A DNA stretch of 64,000 bases from Thioalkalivibrio sp. (GCA_007116035.1 SKJG01000066.1:1-64000), one strand, 5' to 3'; shown: positions 27,222 through 36,930, counted from the first letter of the stretch. Translations and numbers: made by a program. Notes: a model not told the origin generated them from the letters alone.

Positions 27222-28601
27222 TCAGAAGAAGCTCGCCCGCGGCTGGAACAGCCGCTGCACCGCCTTCACCCGGTCACGGTCGGTCAGGAACAGGATCGCG
27301 TGGTCGTCGGCCTGGATCACGGTATCGTGATGCGGGATGATCACCTCGCGGTCGCGCACGATGGCCCCGATGCTGGCGCCCTTGGGCAGACTCAGATGGT
27401 CGATCCGACGACCCACCACCCGCGAGCTCCCGGCATCCCCATGGACGATGGTCTCGATGGCTTCCGCGGCGCCGCGGCGCAGACTGTGCACGGTGGCGGT
27501 GCCACCCTCGCGGACCCGGGCCAGCAGCACCCCGATCGTGGCCTGCTGGGGGGACAGGGCGATATCGATGGCGCTGTCCTGCATCAGATCCACGTACCCC
27601 GGCCGGTTGATCAGCGCCATGACCTTGCGCACGCCCCGGCGCTTCGCCAGCATGCCCGAGAAGATATTGGCCTGGTCGTCGTTGGTGACCGCGCAGAACA
27701 CATCCATGTCGCCGATGCCGGCACGGTCCAGGAAACGATCGTCGGAGCCGTCGCCAACCAGCACCTCGGTGCCTGCGGGCAACTTCTGCCGGAGGTAGTC
27801 CGCGCGTTGCGGGTCGTGCTCGATGATCCTGACTTCGTAACGCCCGGTCAGGGCCTCCGCCAGGCGCCGACCGATATTGCCGCCGCCGCCGATCAGGATC
27901 CGCTTGTAGGGCTTCTCCAGCCGCCGCAGCTCCGACATGACGGCGCGGATGTTCTTCTTGGCCGCGACGAAGAAGACCTCGTCCTCGGCCTCGATCACGG
28001 TGTGCCCGTCCGGAGCAATGGGGTGGTTGCGACGGAAGATGGCGGCGACGCGGGTCTGAATACCCGGCATGTCGGTACGGATATTGCGCAACTCGTGCCC
28101 GACCAGCGGCCCGCCGTAGTAGGCCCTGACGCCAACCAGCGAAACCAGCCCGTCGGCGAAGTCCAGCACCTGGAGCGCGCCCGGATGCTCGACCAGTCGC
28201 TGGATCTGGCTGGTCACAATGGCCTCCGGCGAGATCAGCAGGTCCACCGGAACCGCATCCGGCGCAAAGAGCTTCGGGTTTTCGTGGTAGCTGCGCTCAC
28301 GAACCCGCGCGATCTTGGTACCGATGCCGAACAGCGTGGATCCGACCTGGCAGGCAAGCATGTTCACTTCGTCCGAATCGGTGACCGCGATCAGCATCTC
28401 GGCGTCCCGGGCCCCCGCCGACTCCAGCACGCCGGGATGGCAACCGAAGCCGTTGATGGTACGGATGTCCAGATGGCTCTCGATCGCCTCGAGGCAGTCG
28501 CTGCGGGTGTCGATCACGGTGACGTTGTGACCGTCGCCGCTCAGTGCCTCGGCGAGGGACTGCCCGACCTGGCCAGCGCCCACGATGACGATCCGCTTCA
28601 T
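27222..28601 (-). CDS. trkA: Trk potassium uptake system NAD-binding subunit
   Basis: A 459-residue TrkA (E. coli 458). Two RCK units, each a Rossmann fold plus TrkA_C: first KRIVIVGAGQVGQSLAEAL with Asp in VTVIDTRSD, second YKRILIGGGGNIGRRLAEAL near residue 230 with VRIIEHDPQRADYL. It is a cytoplasmic gate that controls the TrkH/TrkG K+ channel by nucleotide binding; no trkH is in the window. It is last in the def-to-trkA run, four bases after ntrX. In E. coli trkA directly follows rsmB; here ntrYX and DUF4390 sit between them. Confidence 0.94.
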   Translation of the reverse strand: MKRIVIVGAGQVGQSLAEALSGDGHNVTVIDTRSDCLEAIESHLDIRTINGFGCHPGVLESAGARDAEMLIAVTDSDEVNMLACQVGSTLFGIGTKIARVRERSYHENPKLFAPDAVPVDLLISPEAIVTSQIQRLVEHPGALQVLDFADGLVSLVGVRAYYGGPLVGHELRNIRTDMPGIQTRVAAIFRRNHPIAPDGHTVIEAEDEVFFVAAKKNIRAVMSELRRLEKPYKRILIGGGGNIGRRLAEALTGRYEVRIIEHDPQRADYLRQKLPAGTEVLVGDGSDDRFLDRAGIGDMDVFCAVTNDDQANIFSGMLAKRRGVRKVMALINRPGYVDLMQDSAIDIALSPQQATIGVLLARVREGGTATVHSLRRGAAEAIETIVHGDAGSSRVVGRRIDHLSLPKGASIGAIVRDREVIIPHHDTVIQADDHAILFLTDRDRVKAVQRLFQPRASFF

Positions 28602-28605
28602 CCCA

Positions 28606-29982
28606 CTAGGCTTCCGTCTTGAGTTTCTTCGGATCGATGCCCAGCGTCTTGAACTTGCGGTAGAGATGGGTGCGCTCGAGGCCGACACGCTCCGCAAGCC
28701 GGGTCATGTTGCCCTCGCTGCGCTCGAGTTGATGGATCAGGTACTGCCGCTCGAACTGCTCGCGCGCCTCGCGCAGCGGAAGGTCCGGGAACAGGCTCGC
28801 CTCGTCCAGCTCGGCCTCGTGCAGCGTCTGGCCCGACAGCGTGCGCTCGACCTCGTCGCTGGTGACCTCGTCGCCGGAACCGAGAATCATCAGCCGCTGC
28901 ACGAAGTTGCGCAGCTCGCGGACATTCCCGGGCCAATGGTAACGGCGCAGCCGGTCCAGGGCCCCCGCCTGGAAACGGCGCGCCGGGAGGCCTTCCTGCT
29001 GATGCAGATGCATCATGTGATAGTCGAGCAGGGTCGGAATGTCCTCCGGATGCTCCCGAAGGGGCGGGATCTTCAGCGGCAGCACGTTCAGCCGGTAGTA
29101 GAGGTCCTCGCGGAAGCGCCCTTCGCTGACGGCCTCGGCGAGGTCGTCCTTGGTGGCGGCGATGACGCGGACGTTCACTGCGATGGGGTGATTGCCGCCG
29201 ATCCGGGTAATGCGCTGGGTATCCAGGGCATGCAGCAGGCGGCCCTGGGTCTGCAGATCCATCTCCGCGACCTCGTCGAGGAACAGCAGGCCGCCGGCCG
29301 CCTGCTCCAACAGGCCGAACCGGATCCGGTCGCCCTGCTCGGTGCCGAACAGTTCGGCGATGGATTCCTCTCCCGTCAGCGAGCCGACCGCGACGATGAT
29401 GAATGGATTGTCCCGCCGGGCACTGCGCGCATGCAGGTAGCGCGCGAAAGTCTGTTTGCCCACGCCGGCCTCGCCCGAGATCAGTACCCAGGTATCGTGC
29501 TGTGCCATGCGCTGCACCTGGTCACGCAGGTTCTGCATCACCGGGCTGTTCCCGACCGGGTCGGCGGTCGCGGCACCGTGACGGCGCAGACCCTGGTTTT
29601 CCCGCTGCAGGCGGTCCGATGCCAGCGCGTTGCTCAGGGTGATGGTCAGCTTGTCGATGGAGAGGGGCTTCTCGATGAAGTCGTAGGCGCCGAGCCTTGT
29701 GGCATCGACCGCGGTTTCGACGTTGCCATGCCCCGACATCATCACCACCGGACAGGGCAGTCCATCCTCGTCGCTCCATTCCTTCAACAGGCTGACGCCG
29801 TCGCCATCCGGCATCCAGACATCGAGCAGGATCAGATCGGGGCGGCGGCTGCGGCGCGCCGCCTTGGCCTCCGCAACCGAACCGGCCAGCGCAACCTCGT
29901 ACCCCTCGTCCTCGAGCACATCGCGCAACAGCATGCGGATGTCCGGCTCGTCGTCCACCACCAATACGTAAGGTCCGCTCAT
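28606..29982 (-). CDS. ntrX: NtrX-type response regulator with GAFTGA loop deleted
   Basis: A 458-residue receiver-AAA+-Fis regulator, cognate to NtrY. Phospho-acceptor Asp54 lies in LLDVWMPDGDG. Walker A is GEAGVGKQ (170-177), Walker B GGLLFLDEV (230-238), arginine-finger region EGRFREDLYYRLNVL. The HTH is GNMTRLAERVGLERTHLYRKF. Where sigma-54 activators read ELFGHEKGAFTGA, this protein reads ELFGTEQGDRIRFG (210-223): the GAFTGA loop that touches sigma-54 is missing. It therefore probably does not drive sigma-54 open complexes and may act as an ordinary activator or repressor. It overlaps ntrY by ATGA and trkA follows four bases later. Confidence 0.9.
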   Translation of the reverse strand: MSGPYVLVVDDEPDIRMLLRDVLEDEGYEVALAGSVAEAKAARRSRRPDLILLDVWMPDGDGVSLLKEWSDEDGLPCPVVMMSGHGNVETAVDATRLGAYDFIEKPLSIDKLTITLSNALASDRLQRENQGLRRHGAATADPVGNSPVMQNLRDQVQRMAQHDTWVLISGEAGVGKQTFARYLHARSARRDNPFIIVAVGSLTGEESIAELFGTEQGDRIRFGLLEQAAGGLLFLDEVAEMDLQTQGRLLHALDTQRITRIGGNHPIAVNVRVIAATKDDLAEAVSEGRFREDLYYRLNVLPLKIPPLREHPEDIPTLLDYHMMHLHQQEGLPARRFQAGALDRLRRYHWPGNVRELRNFVQRLMILGSGDEVTSDEVERTLSGQTLHEAELDEASLFPDLPLREAREQFERQYLIHQLERSEGNMTRLAERVGLERTHLYRKFKTLGIDPKKLKTEA

Positions 29983-32171
29983 TTCTGTTGTTCTCCGACA
30001 CCACCGGTGTCACCGCCGTGACTGACCGGAATCCGGATCACGAACACGGCGCCCCCTTCCGGCTGATTATGGCATTCAATCATACCGCCATGTTCCTCCA
30101 CGATCTTTTGCGCCACGGCCAGCCCCAACCCGGTGCCACGCGGCTTGTCCGTCGTGTAGGGCTCGAAGATGCGTTCCAGGAAGTCCTGGCGGATCCCGGG
30201 CCCATTATCGGCGACGCGAAGCTCCACGCGGCGGCCGCGGTCGTCCTCGAGGCTGCGGGTGGACACGCGCACCTCGCCGTCGGGACGTCCCTGCACCGCC
30301 TCCAGGGCATTCTTGATCAGGTTGTGCATCAACTGGCGCAGGCGTCCCGCATCGGCCCGTATGGTCGGCATCCGGGGTGCGAGGTCCAGCGCCACCCGCG
30401 CCGGCTGCCCTTCGCCGTCATAGAGTTCGCAGACATCGCGCAGCAGACTGTTCAGGTCCAGCGGCGCAAGGGCGAGGCGCGGCGCCTGGGCATAGTCGCG
30501 GAAGGCATTGACCAGCGTCTTCATGGCCTCCACCTGCTGCACGATGGTCTGGGTAGCACGGTCGAGCATCTCGCGGTCGGCTCCCTCGAGAGTCTTGCCG
30601 AGCCGGCGTGACAACCGCTCCGCTGACAGCTGTATCGGCGTCAGCGGATTCTTGATCTCGTGCGCCAGACGCCGAGCGACCTCGCCCCAGGCCGCGTCAC
30701 GCTGGGCGCGCAGGAACTCGGTCATATCGTCGAACACGATGGCATGCAGCCCGCGGTTGTTACCCGGGTTGGGCAGCCAGACTGCGCGGGTCATCAGGAC
30801 CTTGCGTCCGCTGCGTGTAAAGACCACCACCTCCCGCGACCACTCCTTTTCGCGTCGGGTCAGGGCGTCGCTGATCGCGTCGAAAAACTGGGCCACCAGC
30901 GGACAGTCCTCGTCGAATTCGGAGGGGAAGCGGTTGTGTCCGGAACGCAGATCACATTCCAGAATCTGGCACGCGGCATCATTGGCGGTACGCAGCCGCA
31001 GGCTGCCGTCCAGCGCCAGCACCCCGGAGCGCAGGTGCTGGAGCACGCTCTCGAGATAGGCGCGCTCCGCGTCCAGCAGGCGCCGACTCCGCTCCGCTTC
31101 CTGCCGCGCCTCGCTCAGCGTACGGGTCATGGCGTTGAAGGAGCGCACCAGAAATCCGAGTTCATCGTCCCGACTTACAGCCAGGCGCGTGCTGTAGTCG
31201 CCCGAGGCCACCAACCGCGTACCCTCGGCCAGATCGGTGACCGGCCGAACCAGGCGCCGCGCCACCAGCAGACCCGCCCAGAGCGCCGCCATCAGCGAGA
31301 TGGCCAGAGCCAGCGACATGGTGAAGATGAAGCCCTGCTTGATCGGGCCCCGCAGGTAGGCGAATTCCCGATAGTCGACGAACGCGTCCTCAACCCGGAC
31401 CGCCAGTGCGCTCATGCGCGGGTCCACCGGATAGATTCCCTGCAGGATCCGACTGTCCGCGCCCGGGCGGCGGTCCCCGCCGGTGGCGACGACCCGGATC
31501 ACCAGCGAACCATCCGGCTGGGGCTCGAGCCTGGTAAAGGGTTGGCCGGGGCTCATGCGCCACAGGATGTCGGCGCCAGGCGGCGATGGCAGGCGCCGGA
31601 TCGGGCTGTCGGTGCTGGAGGCGATGATGCGGTTGTTGGCGCCGACCAGCGTCAGTTCCTGTGCGTTCAGCTGGGCGCGAACGTCATTCAGTGCCAGAGG
31701 GACCAGGGCCTCGGACACGTCCTCCAGCTGGCGCATGATCTCCTGCGTCTCCCGCGACAGCTGTCGCACGCGCAGGTCCAGCGACGAACGCGACAACTCC
31801 AGCGCGTCCTCGAGGGCTCCGTCGACGCGCACATCGAACCAGGAGTCCACACCCTCGTTCAGAAACTTGAAGGAGAAGTAATACACCACCGTCGCCGGCA
31901 GCACCGCGACGAGCATGAAGCCGAAGACCAGACGCAGCGTGAGGCGGCTGCCGGGCACGCCGTCCCGATTCTGGACAATCAGGCGGGAGAGCTGATAGAT
32001 GATCAGCGTACCCAGCACCACCAGCACCAGGCCATGGAAGGCCAGCAGCCAAAGGAACAGCCGCTCGAAGCGGTCCGAGTTCTGTGCGGCGTCGCCCATG
32101 ACCACCAGCGACGCCAGCAGCAACAGGAACAGGACGACCATGCCCAGCAGACCCCAGGGGAAACGCCTCAT
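29979..32171 (-). CDS. ntrY: NtrY-type sensor histidine kinase
   Basis: A 730-residue membrane kinase. Residues 1-100 hold two to three helices (WGLLGMVVLFLLLLASLVVM, LFLWLLAFHGLVLVVLG, LRLVFGFMLVAVLPATVVYYF), then a periplasmic region to about 290, a further helix (FTMSLALAISLMAALWAG), HAMP (RLVRPVTDLAEGTRLVASGD), a PAS domain (LESVLQHLRSGVLALDG) and the kinase core with His504 in RRLAHEIKNPLTPIQL. ATP-site boxes NLIKNALEAV, VADNGPGI and GTGLGLAV are intact. NtrYX pairs sense redox, oxygen or nitrogen in other proteobacteria. The ATG overlaps the DUF4390 stop (ATGA). Confidence 0.92.
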   Translation of the reverse strand: MRRFPWGLLGMVVLFLLLLASLVVMGDAAQNSDRFERLFLWLLAFHGLVLVVLGTLIIYQLSRLIVQNRDGVPGSRLTLRLVFGFMLVAVLPATVVYYFSFKFLNEGVDSWFDVRVDGALEDALELSRSSLDLRVRQLSRETQEIMRQLEDVSEALVPLALNDVRAQLNAQELTLVGANNRIIASSTDSPIRRLPSPPGADILWRMSPGQPFTRLEPQPDGSLVIRVVATGGDRRPGADSRILQGIYPVDPRMSALAVRVEDAFVDYREFAYLRGPIKQGFIFTMSLALAISLMAALWAGLLVARRLVRPVTDLAEGTRLVASGDYSTRLAVSRDDELGFLVRSFNAMTRTLSEARQEAERSRRLLDAERAYLESVLQHLRSGVLALDGSLRLRTANDAACQILECDLRSGHNRFPSEFDEDCPLVAQFFDAISDALTRREKEWSREVVVFTRSGRKVLMTRAVWLPNPGNNRGLHAIVFDDMTEFLRAQRDAAWGEVARRLAHEIKNPLTPIQLSAERLSRRLGKTLEGADREMLDRATQTIVQQVEAMKTLVNAFRDYAQAPRLALAPLDLNSLLRDVCELYDGEGQPARVALDLAPRMPTIRADAGRLRQLMHNLIKNALEAVQGRPDGEVRVSTRSLEDDRGRRVELRVADNGPGIRQDFLERIFEPYTTDKPRGTGLGLAVAQKIVEEHGGMIECHNQPEGGAVFVIRIPVSHGGDTGGVGEQQK

Positions 32172-32719
32172 TCCAAAGACCACCGATACCACCCCAGTTG
32201 TGTCCCGTAGGCACCACGCAGCCGCGCATCCCATTGTAGGGGCAGCGGCAGGGCCGTGTGGTCCAGCTGTACCCGCGAGGCCAGCGTGTAATCCCGGCCG
32301 GGGCGCAACGCGTCACGATCCACCTCCAGCACCACGCGGCCAAGGCGCCGGGCGAGCATCTCCAGCGCATCCCCCACGGTGGGGGCGAAGTCCATCTGCT
32401 GCCGCTCGAGATCCGTGACCAAGTAATGCCGGCTCAGCGCGTAATACTCGAGCCGCACAACCTTGCCGGCCGACTGCAGGGTACGCTCGCCGAGGATGCC
32501 GCGCGCGCGCTCGAGGCGCACCTCGGAGCGAAAGTTGACCACCACGCCGTTGGCCAGTGCATCCGCGAGGACGTCCGGCAGGCTCATGTCGAGATACAGG
32601 CGTACCAACAGGCGGTTCTCGTCCTGCCAGATATGGTCCGCATGTCTGATCTCGGCCGCCATCGTGGCGGAAGGCGCGAGCAGCAGCAAGACCAGCAGGC
32701 CGAAGAGCCATCCGCGCAT
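32168..32719 (-). CDS. DUF4390 family secreted protein
   Basis: A 183-residue DUF4390 protein of unknown function. The N-terminus (MRGWLFGLLVLLLLAPSATMA) is a signal peptide, so the mature 160 residues, rich in beta-strand pattern (RLLVRLYLDMSLPDVLADAL, VVRLEYYALSRHYLVTDLE), are periplasmic. This family occurs regularly between rsmB and ntrY, which suggests a role with the NtrY sensor, perhaps as its periplasmic input; that is inference from position. It starts four bases after the rsmB stop and overlaps the ntrY start. Confidence 0.85.
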   Translation of the reverse strand: MRGWLFGLLVLLLLAPSATMAAEIRHADHIWQDENRLLVRLYLDMSLPDVLADALANGVVVNFRSEVRLERARGILGERTLQSAGKVVRLEYYALSRHYLVTDLERQQMDFAPTVGDALEMLARRLGRVVLEVDRDALRPGRDYTLASRVQLDHTALPLPLQWDARLRGAYGTQLGWYRWSLE

Positions 32720-32723
32720 GAGC

Positions 32724-34043
32724 TCAGGCCTCGCGTGCCAGCAGCGCATAGTAGAAACCGTCCATCCCTTCCGTACCCAGGGCGATGGCCCGCCCGACCA
32801 CGCGATCGATGCCACCGGGGAATGCAAGCGGTACCGCTTTCGCGTCCGCTGTCCGCGCCAGCCATGCTGCCACCACCTGCTCGTTCTCCGCGGCCAGCAA
32901 CGAGCAGGTCGCGTACAGCAGGCGCCCGCCCGGACGCAGCAGCTCCCAGGCCGATGCCAGAAGGTCGGCCTGGCGCGCCGCGAGCGCGCCGACGTCACCC
33001 GCGCGGCGCAGCAGCTTGATGTCCGGATGCCGCCGGATCACGCCGGTCGCGGAACAGGGGACATCCAGCAGGATCGCGTCGAACGGTTCGCCATCCCACC
33101 AGCTCTCCGGGTCGGCGAGATCGCCGATGTGCATCCTGGCCCGGTATCCGAGCCGGCGCAGATTCTCGCGCACGCGGCCCATGCGCGGACCGTCCACGTC
33201 CAGCGCGGTGAGGTCGAGATCCCCGGCCACCGTCTCGAGCAGGTGGCCGGTTTTGCCCCCCGGCGCTGCACAGGCGTCGAGTACCCGCTCACCTGGTCTT
33301 GGCGCGAGCAGCAGCGCCGCCCATTGCGCCGCCGCGTCCTGCACCGACACCAGCCCATCGGCGAATCCCGGCAGTCTGTCGACATCCAGCGGCTCGGCGA
33401 GCGTCAGCGCCGAGGGCACCAGCGGGTGCGCGGCGGCGGTCAGACCCGCCTCCGCCAGCCGCTCCAGCAGTGCCGCCCGCTCGCTGCGGGCCGTGTTCAC
33501 CCGCAGCGTCATCGGTGCCAGCTCGGTGGAGGCCCGCAGAATCTCCTCCCAGATATCAGGGAAAGCGTCGCGGATGCCGGCCACCAGCCAGCCCCGGCAT
33601 GCGTACCGCATGCCGGGGCTGCGGTCCATCGCGGCCGTGAGTTCCACGCGTTCGCGCAAGGCTCGGCGCAGCAGCGCATTGACCAGCCCGACGGCGCCGG
33701 GCCGCTGGATGGCGCGGGCGAGTTCCGCGGTCTCGCGCACCGCCGCGTGATCGGGCGTGCCGAAATGGAAGATCTCCGCCAACCCTTGGCACAGCAACAC
33801 CCGCACCACCGCATCACGTGGCTTCAGCGGATGTTCCAACATGCCCTCGACGATCGCCTCGAGCCGGATGTACCAACGCACCGTCGCATAGGTCAGGGCC
33901 CGGACCCATGCGGCCTCGCGCGGGGGCAGCTCGGCGGTCTCTTCGAGCAGCGCGGCCGTCAGCGACTCGCCCTTCAGAATGACCCGGCTCGATGCCTCCA
34001 GGGCCTGCCGGCGGGGAACCCACCCGGTCCGCCCACGGCTCAC
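32724..34043 (-). CDS. rsmB: 16S rRNA m5C967 methyltransferase
   Basis: A 439-residue RsmB (E. coli 429). The N-terminal NusB-like RNA-binding domain (SLTAALLEETAELPPREAAWVRAL, AEIFHFGTPDHAAVRETAEL) is followed by the SAM-dependent domain: VLDACAAPGGKTGHLLE, LTALDVDGPRMGRVREN, and the two catalytic cysteines in LLDVPCSATGVIRRHPDIK and LLYATCSLL. GTG 34043 overlaps the fmt stop (GTGA), giving family length; no ATG fits. It is part of the def-fmt-rsmB core. Confidence 0.95.
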   Translation of the reverse strand: MSRGRTGWVPRRQALEASSRVILKGESLTAALLEETAELPPREAAWVRALTYATVRWYIRLEAIVEGMLEHPLKPRDAVVRVLLCQGLAEIFHFGTPDHAAVRETAELARAIQRPGAVGLVNALLRRALRERVELTAAMDRSPGMRYACRGWLVAGIRDAFPDIWEEILRASTELAPMTLRVNTARSERAALLERLAEAGLTAAAHPLVPSALTLAEPLDVDRLPGFADGLVSVQDAAAQWAALLLAPRPGERVLDACAAPGGKTGHLLETVAGDLDLTALDVDGPRMGRVRENLRRLGYRARMHIGDLADPESWWDGEPFDAILLDVPCSATGVIRRHPDIKLLRRAGDVGALAARQADLLASAWELLRPGGRLLYATCSLLAAENEQVVAAWLARTADAKAVPLAFPGGIDRVVGRAIALGTEGMDGFYYALLAREA

Positions 34044-34996
34044 GCGACGGCTCCGAGCATCCGGCCCGCCAGATCCCCGCCGTGCGCCCAGGCACTGGCC
34101 GGGATCGGTTTGCGGCCCGGCAACTGCACCGTCTGCAGGCGCAGGATCCCGTCCCCGGTGGCCACATCGACGCCGTCCCGCCGGGTGGCGAGGACGGTCC
34201 CCGGCGGAACGTCCCCGGGAACGGGTTCGCCCGGCAGGGGCCGCGCCGCATGAATACGCAGGACCCGGCCGTCGAGCGCCGTCTGCGCAACGGGCCAGGG
34301 CGTGAAGGCGCGCACCCTGCGGTCGATCGCGAGCGCAGGCTCGGCCCAATCGATCCAGGCCTCCCCTTTATCGATCTTGTGTGCGTAGCGCACGCCCTCC
34401 TCCGGCTGCGGCCGTGGCGCCAGCTGATCGTCGAGGATGGCTTCGAGTCTTTCCAGGAGAAGATCCGCACCCATCGTGGCAAGCCGATCGTGCACACTGG
34501 CGGCGGTCGCGTCGGCGTCCAGTTGCAGATGTTCGCAGGCGAAGACGGGACCGGTATCCAGGCCCGGTTCCATCTGCATCAGGCAGACGCCGGTCTCGGT
34601 ATCGCCGGCGAGGATGGCCCTCTGAATCGGCGCTGCGCCGCGCCAGCGGGGCAGCAGGGAGGCATGGATGTTCAGACCGCCCAGTGGCGGTATCGAGAGC
34701 ACAGCGCGCGGCAGAATCAACCCGTAGGCTGCGACCACCATGAGATCGGGTGCGAGTGCCGCGAGCTCGGCCTGGGCGTCGGCGGGCTTCAGCGAAGCCG
34801 GCTGCAGGACCGGGATACCGGCCTGCTGTGCCAGTTTTTTCACCGGACTGGCAGTGAGCCTGCGGCCGCGCCCCGCCGGCCGATCGGGCTGCGTGTAGAC
34901 CGCAACCGGCGAGCGGCCGGCGGCGATCAGTGCTGCCAGGGCAGGTACCGCGAATTCCGGCGTTCCGGCATAGACGATACGCCGGCCTGCGGCCAT
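34040..34996 (-). CDS. fmt: Methionyl-tRNA formyltransferase
   Basis: A 318-residue Fmt that formylates initiator Met-tRNA. The formyl-tetrahydrofolate domain shows RIVYAGTPEFAVPAL, LRGAAPIQRAIL-type GGLNIHASLLPRWRGAAPIQ and GLDTGPVF; the C-terminal domain begins near KIDKGEAWIDW and ends with VQLPGRKPIPA. ATG 34996 shares a base with the def stop (TGATG). Order def-fmt-rsmB is conserved. Confidence 0.95.
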   Translation of the reverse strand: MAAGRRIVYAGTPEFAVPALAALIAAGRSPVAVYTQPDRPAGRGRRLTASPVKKLAQQAGIPVLQPASLKPADAQAELAALAPDLMVVAAYGLILPRAVLSIPPLGGLNIHASLLPRWRGAAPIQRAILAGDTETGVCLMQMEPGLDTGPVFACEHLQLDADATAASVHDRLATMGADLLLERLEAILDDQLAPRPQPEEGVRYAHKIDKGEAWIDWAEPALAIDRRVRAFTPWPVAQTALDGRVLRIHAARPLPGEPVPGDVPPGTVLATRRDGVDVATGDGILRLQTVQLPGRKPIPASAWAHGGDLAGRMLGAVA

Positions 34997-35538
34997 CAAA
35001 GGTTGACGGCGGAGCCGGCCAGCGACGTGCGCTCCGACGGTGCTTTCGCGGCCTGCTTCTCCAGCTTCTTGCGGATGCGGTTGCGCTTCAGGGTGGAGAG
35101 GTAATCGACGAAGAGCTTGCCATCGAGGTGATCGATCTCGTGCTGGATGCAGACGGCGAGCAGGCCATCGATGTCCATCTCGAAAGCTTCGCCGTCGCGG
35201 TTCAGGGCCCGGACGCGCACGCGCTCGGCGCGCTGCACCCGTTCGTAGAAGCCGGGAACGGAGAGGCAGCCCTCGTCCATCTCCTCCTCACCCGCGCGAC
35301 TGAGAATCTCCGGGTTGATGAGGCAATGCGGCGCACTCTGGTCATCCGACACATCGGCCACCAGGATGCGTTTCTGCACATTGATCTGCGTGGCCGCGAG
35401 GCCGATCCCCGGCGCCGCATACATGGTCTCGAACATGTCGTCGACCAGGGCGCGGATGGCATCGTCGACTGCATCCACCGGGCGGGCGCGCAGACGCAGG
35501 CGGGGATCTGGAAAGTGAAGAATTTCTCTAAGTGCCAT
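34996..35538 (-). CDS. def: Peptide deformylase
   Basis: A 180-residue metalloenzyme that removes the formyl group from new proteins. The three motifs are intact: GIGLAATQ (44-51), EGCLSVP and HEIDHLDG, giving one Cys and two His metal ligands. The C-terminus has a longer basic Ala/Ser-rich tail than E. coli Def (169). It is the first gene of the seven-gene minus-strand run, divergent from the LysM gene at 35827. Confidence 0.96.
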   Translation of the reverse strand: MALREILHFPDPRLRLRARPVDAVDDAIRALVDDMFETMYAAPGIGLAATQINVQKRILVADVSDDQSAPHCLINPEILSRAGEEEMDEGCLSVPGFYERVQRAERVRVRALNRDGEAFEMDIDGLLAVCIQHEIDHLDGKLFVDYLSTLKRNRIRKKLEKQAAKAPSERTSLAGSAVNL

Positions 35539-35826
35539 GGGTAAAACCTCGATCTCGAATGCTGTGCCGGCGCCTTTTTTCTGCTAAGTTTGGGTAGGGT
35601 GTGATAGCGCCACCATGTTCCTGATGCAGTATATTGGGTTCAGGGCTCGTTTTACGAGAGAACCGCGGATCGGCGTGGACACTGCACCAGCAGCAAGGGG
35701 CTCTATAGCTGGAGACAGCGAAAGGTGGCAGGAATTCGCGGCGATACGCTCGCAGTGCGGGCGAAACAGGCGGAATTGCGGGAAGCCCGGCGCCTTCGGC
35801 ACGGGCACACGATCAGGGGGAAACCG

Positions 35827-36930
35827 ATGTTCTACGCATGGGCTGCAGCAGCATTGATGCGCCGCACGGGTGTCGTTGTCCTGCTGGCTCTGGGCATGGT
35901 CGCCTGCGCGACCGTACCCGAGCCCGCCGCACCGGCCGACACCCGGGTACCGGCCGCCGAACCAGCACCTGCCCCGGAGCCGGCGGCGGCGGGACCGGAA
36001 TTCAGGGCCAGCGCGCCGGAACGGTATGTCGTCCAGGAGGGCGACACGCTCTGGGACATCGCCAACGTCTTTTTGCGCGACCCTTGGTACTGGTCGGAAA
36101 TCTGGCTGGTCAACCCACAGGTGCGCAACCCACACCTGATCTATCCCGGTGACGTCCTCAGCATTTACTTCGTCGGGGATCGACCCGGGGTGATGATCGA
36201 ACTCGCACCGCGGGTGCGGATCGAGGCACTGGATGACGAGCCATTCCCCATTTCCGCCCTGCAGCCGTTCATGTTCCGCGCGCGCGTCGTTGATGAAGAG
36301 ACGCTGGAGCAGGCGCCATACATCGTCGCCGCACAGGACGAGCGCGTGATCTTTGGCCCTGACGACCGCGTGTACGTGCGCAACGCGCCCGACGCCCAGC
36401 GCTGGGATCTGTACCAGCTCGTGCGCCGGGACCGCATGCTGATCGATCCCGACACCCGGGAGGAACTGGGTGTGGCCACCATTCCCGTCGGGGAAGCGGA
36501 AGTCGTCCGTGGTGGCGAAATCGCAACCGTCATACTGCGCGACGGTCAGCGCGAGGCGGTCCGCGGCGATCGCTTGATCGGCTTCGACGACGACCAGGAT
36601 CTCCTGTTCGACATCAGCCGCCCCCCGTCCGGGCTCGAAGGGACGGTGATCATGCTGTTCGATGCCATCACCCAGATCGGGACCCTTCAGACGGCCGTGA
36701 TCAACCGGGGCGAGCGCGAGGGCATCCGCAACGGCCAGGTCTTCGCGGTCTGGGAGGCGGGCCGCGTCGCGCGTGACCCGGTCAGCGGCACGGGCAACGA
36801 TATGGTCCAATTGCCCGAGGAAGAGATCGGCAACCTGATGGTGTTCCGTACCTTCGACAAGGTGTCCTACGCGCTGGTGATCAAGTCCATCCGTCCCATC
36901 CGTGAAGGCTTCAAGGTCCGGCACCCCTGA
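35827..36930 (+). CDS. LysM-domain lipoprotein
   Basis: A 367-residue envelope protein. A signal (VVVLLALGMVACA) with a lipobox Cys suggests a lipoprotein; a Pro/Ala-rich linker to residue 60 follows. One LysM domain (YVVQEGDTLWDIANVFLRDPWYWSEIWLVN...IYPGDVL) binds peptidoglycan. The remaining 240 residues are conserved in proteobacteria upstream of dprA but have no assigned activity. AGGGGG six bases before the ATG at 35827 fixes the start. The dprA GTG starts 29 nt before its end. The 288-bp region to def must carry divergent promoters; a TATATT lies at 35630. Confidence 0.85.
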   Translation: MFYAWAAAALMRRTGVVVLLALGMVACATVPEPAAPADTRVPAAEPAPAPEPAAAGPEFRASAPERYVVQEGDTLWDIANVFLRDPWYWSEIWLVNPQVRNPHLIYPGDVLSIYFVGDRPGVMIELAPRVRIEALDDEPFPISALQPFMFRARVVDEETLEQAPYIVAAQDERVIFGPDDRVYVRNAPDAQRWDLYQLVRRDRMLIDPDTREELGVATIPVGEAEVVRGGEIATVILRDGQREAVRGDRLIGFDDDQDLLFDISRPPSGLEGTVIMLFDAITQIGTLQTAVINRGEREGIRNGQVFAVWEAGRVARDPVSGTGNDMVQLPEEEIGNLMVFRTFDKVSYALVIKSIRPIREGFKVRHP

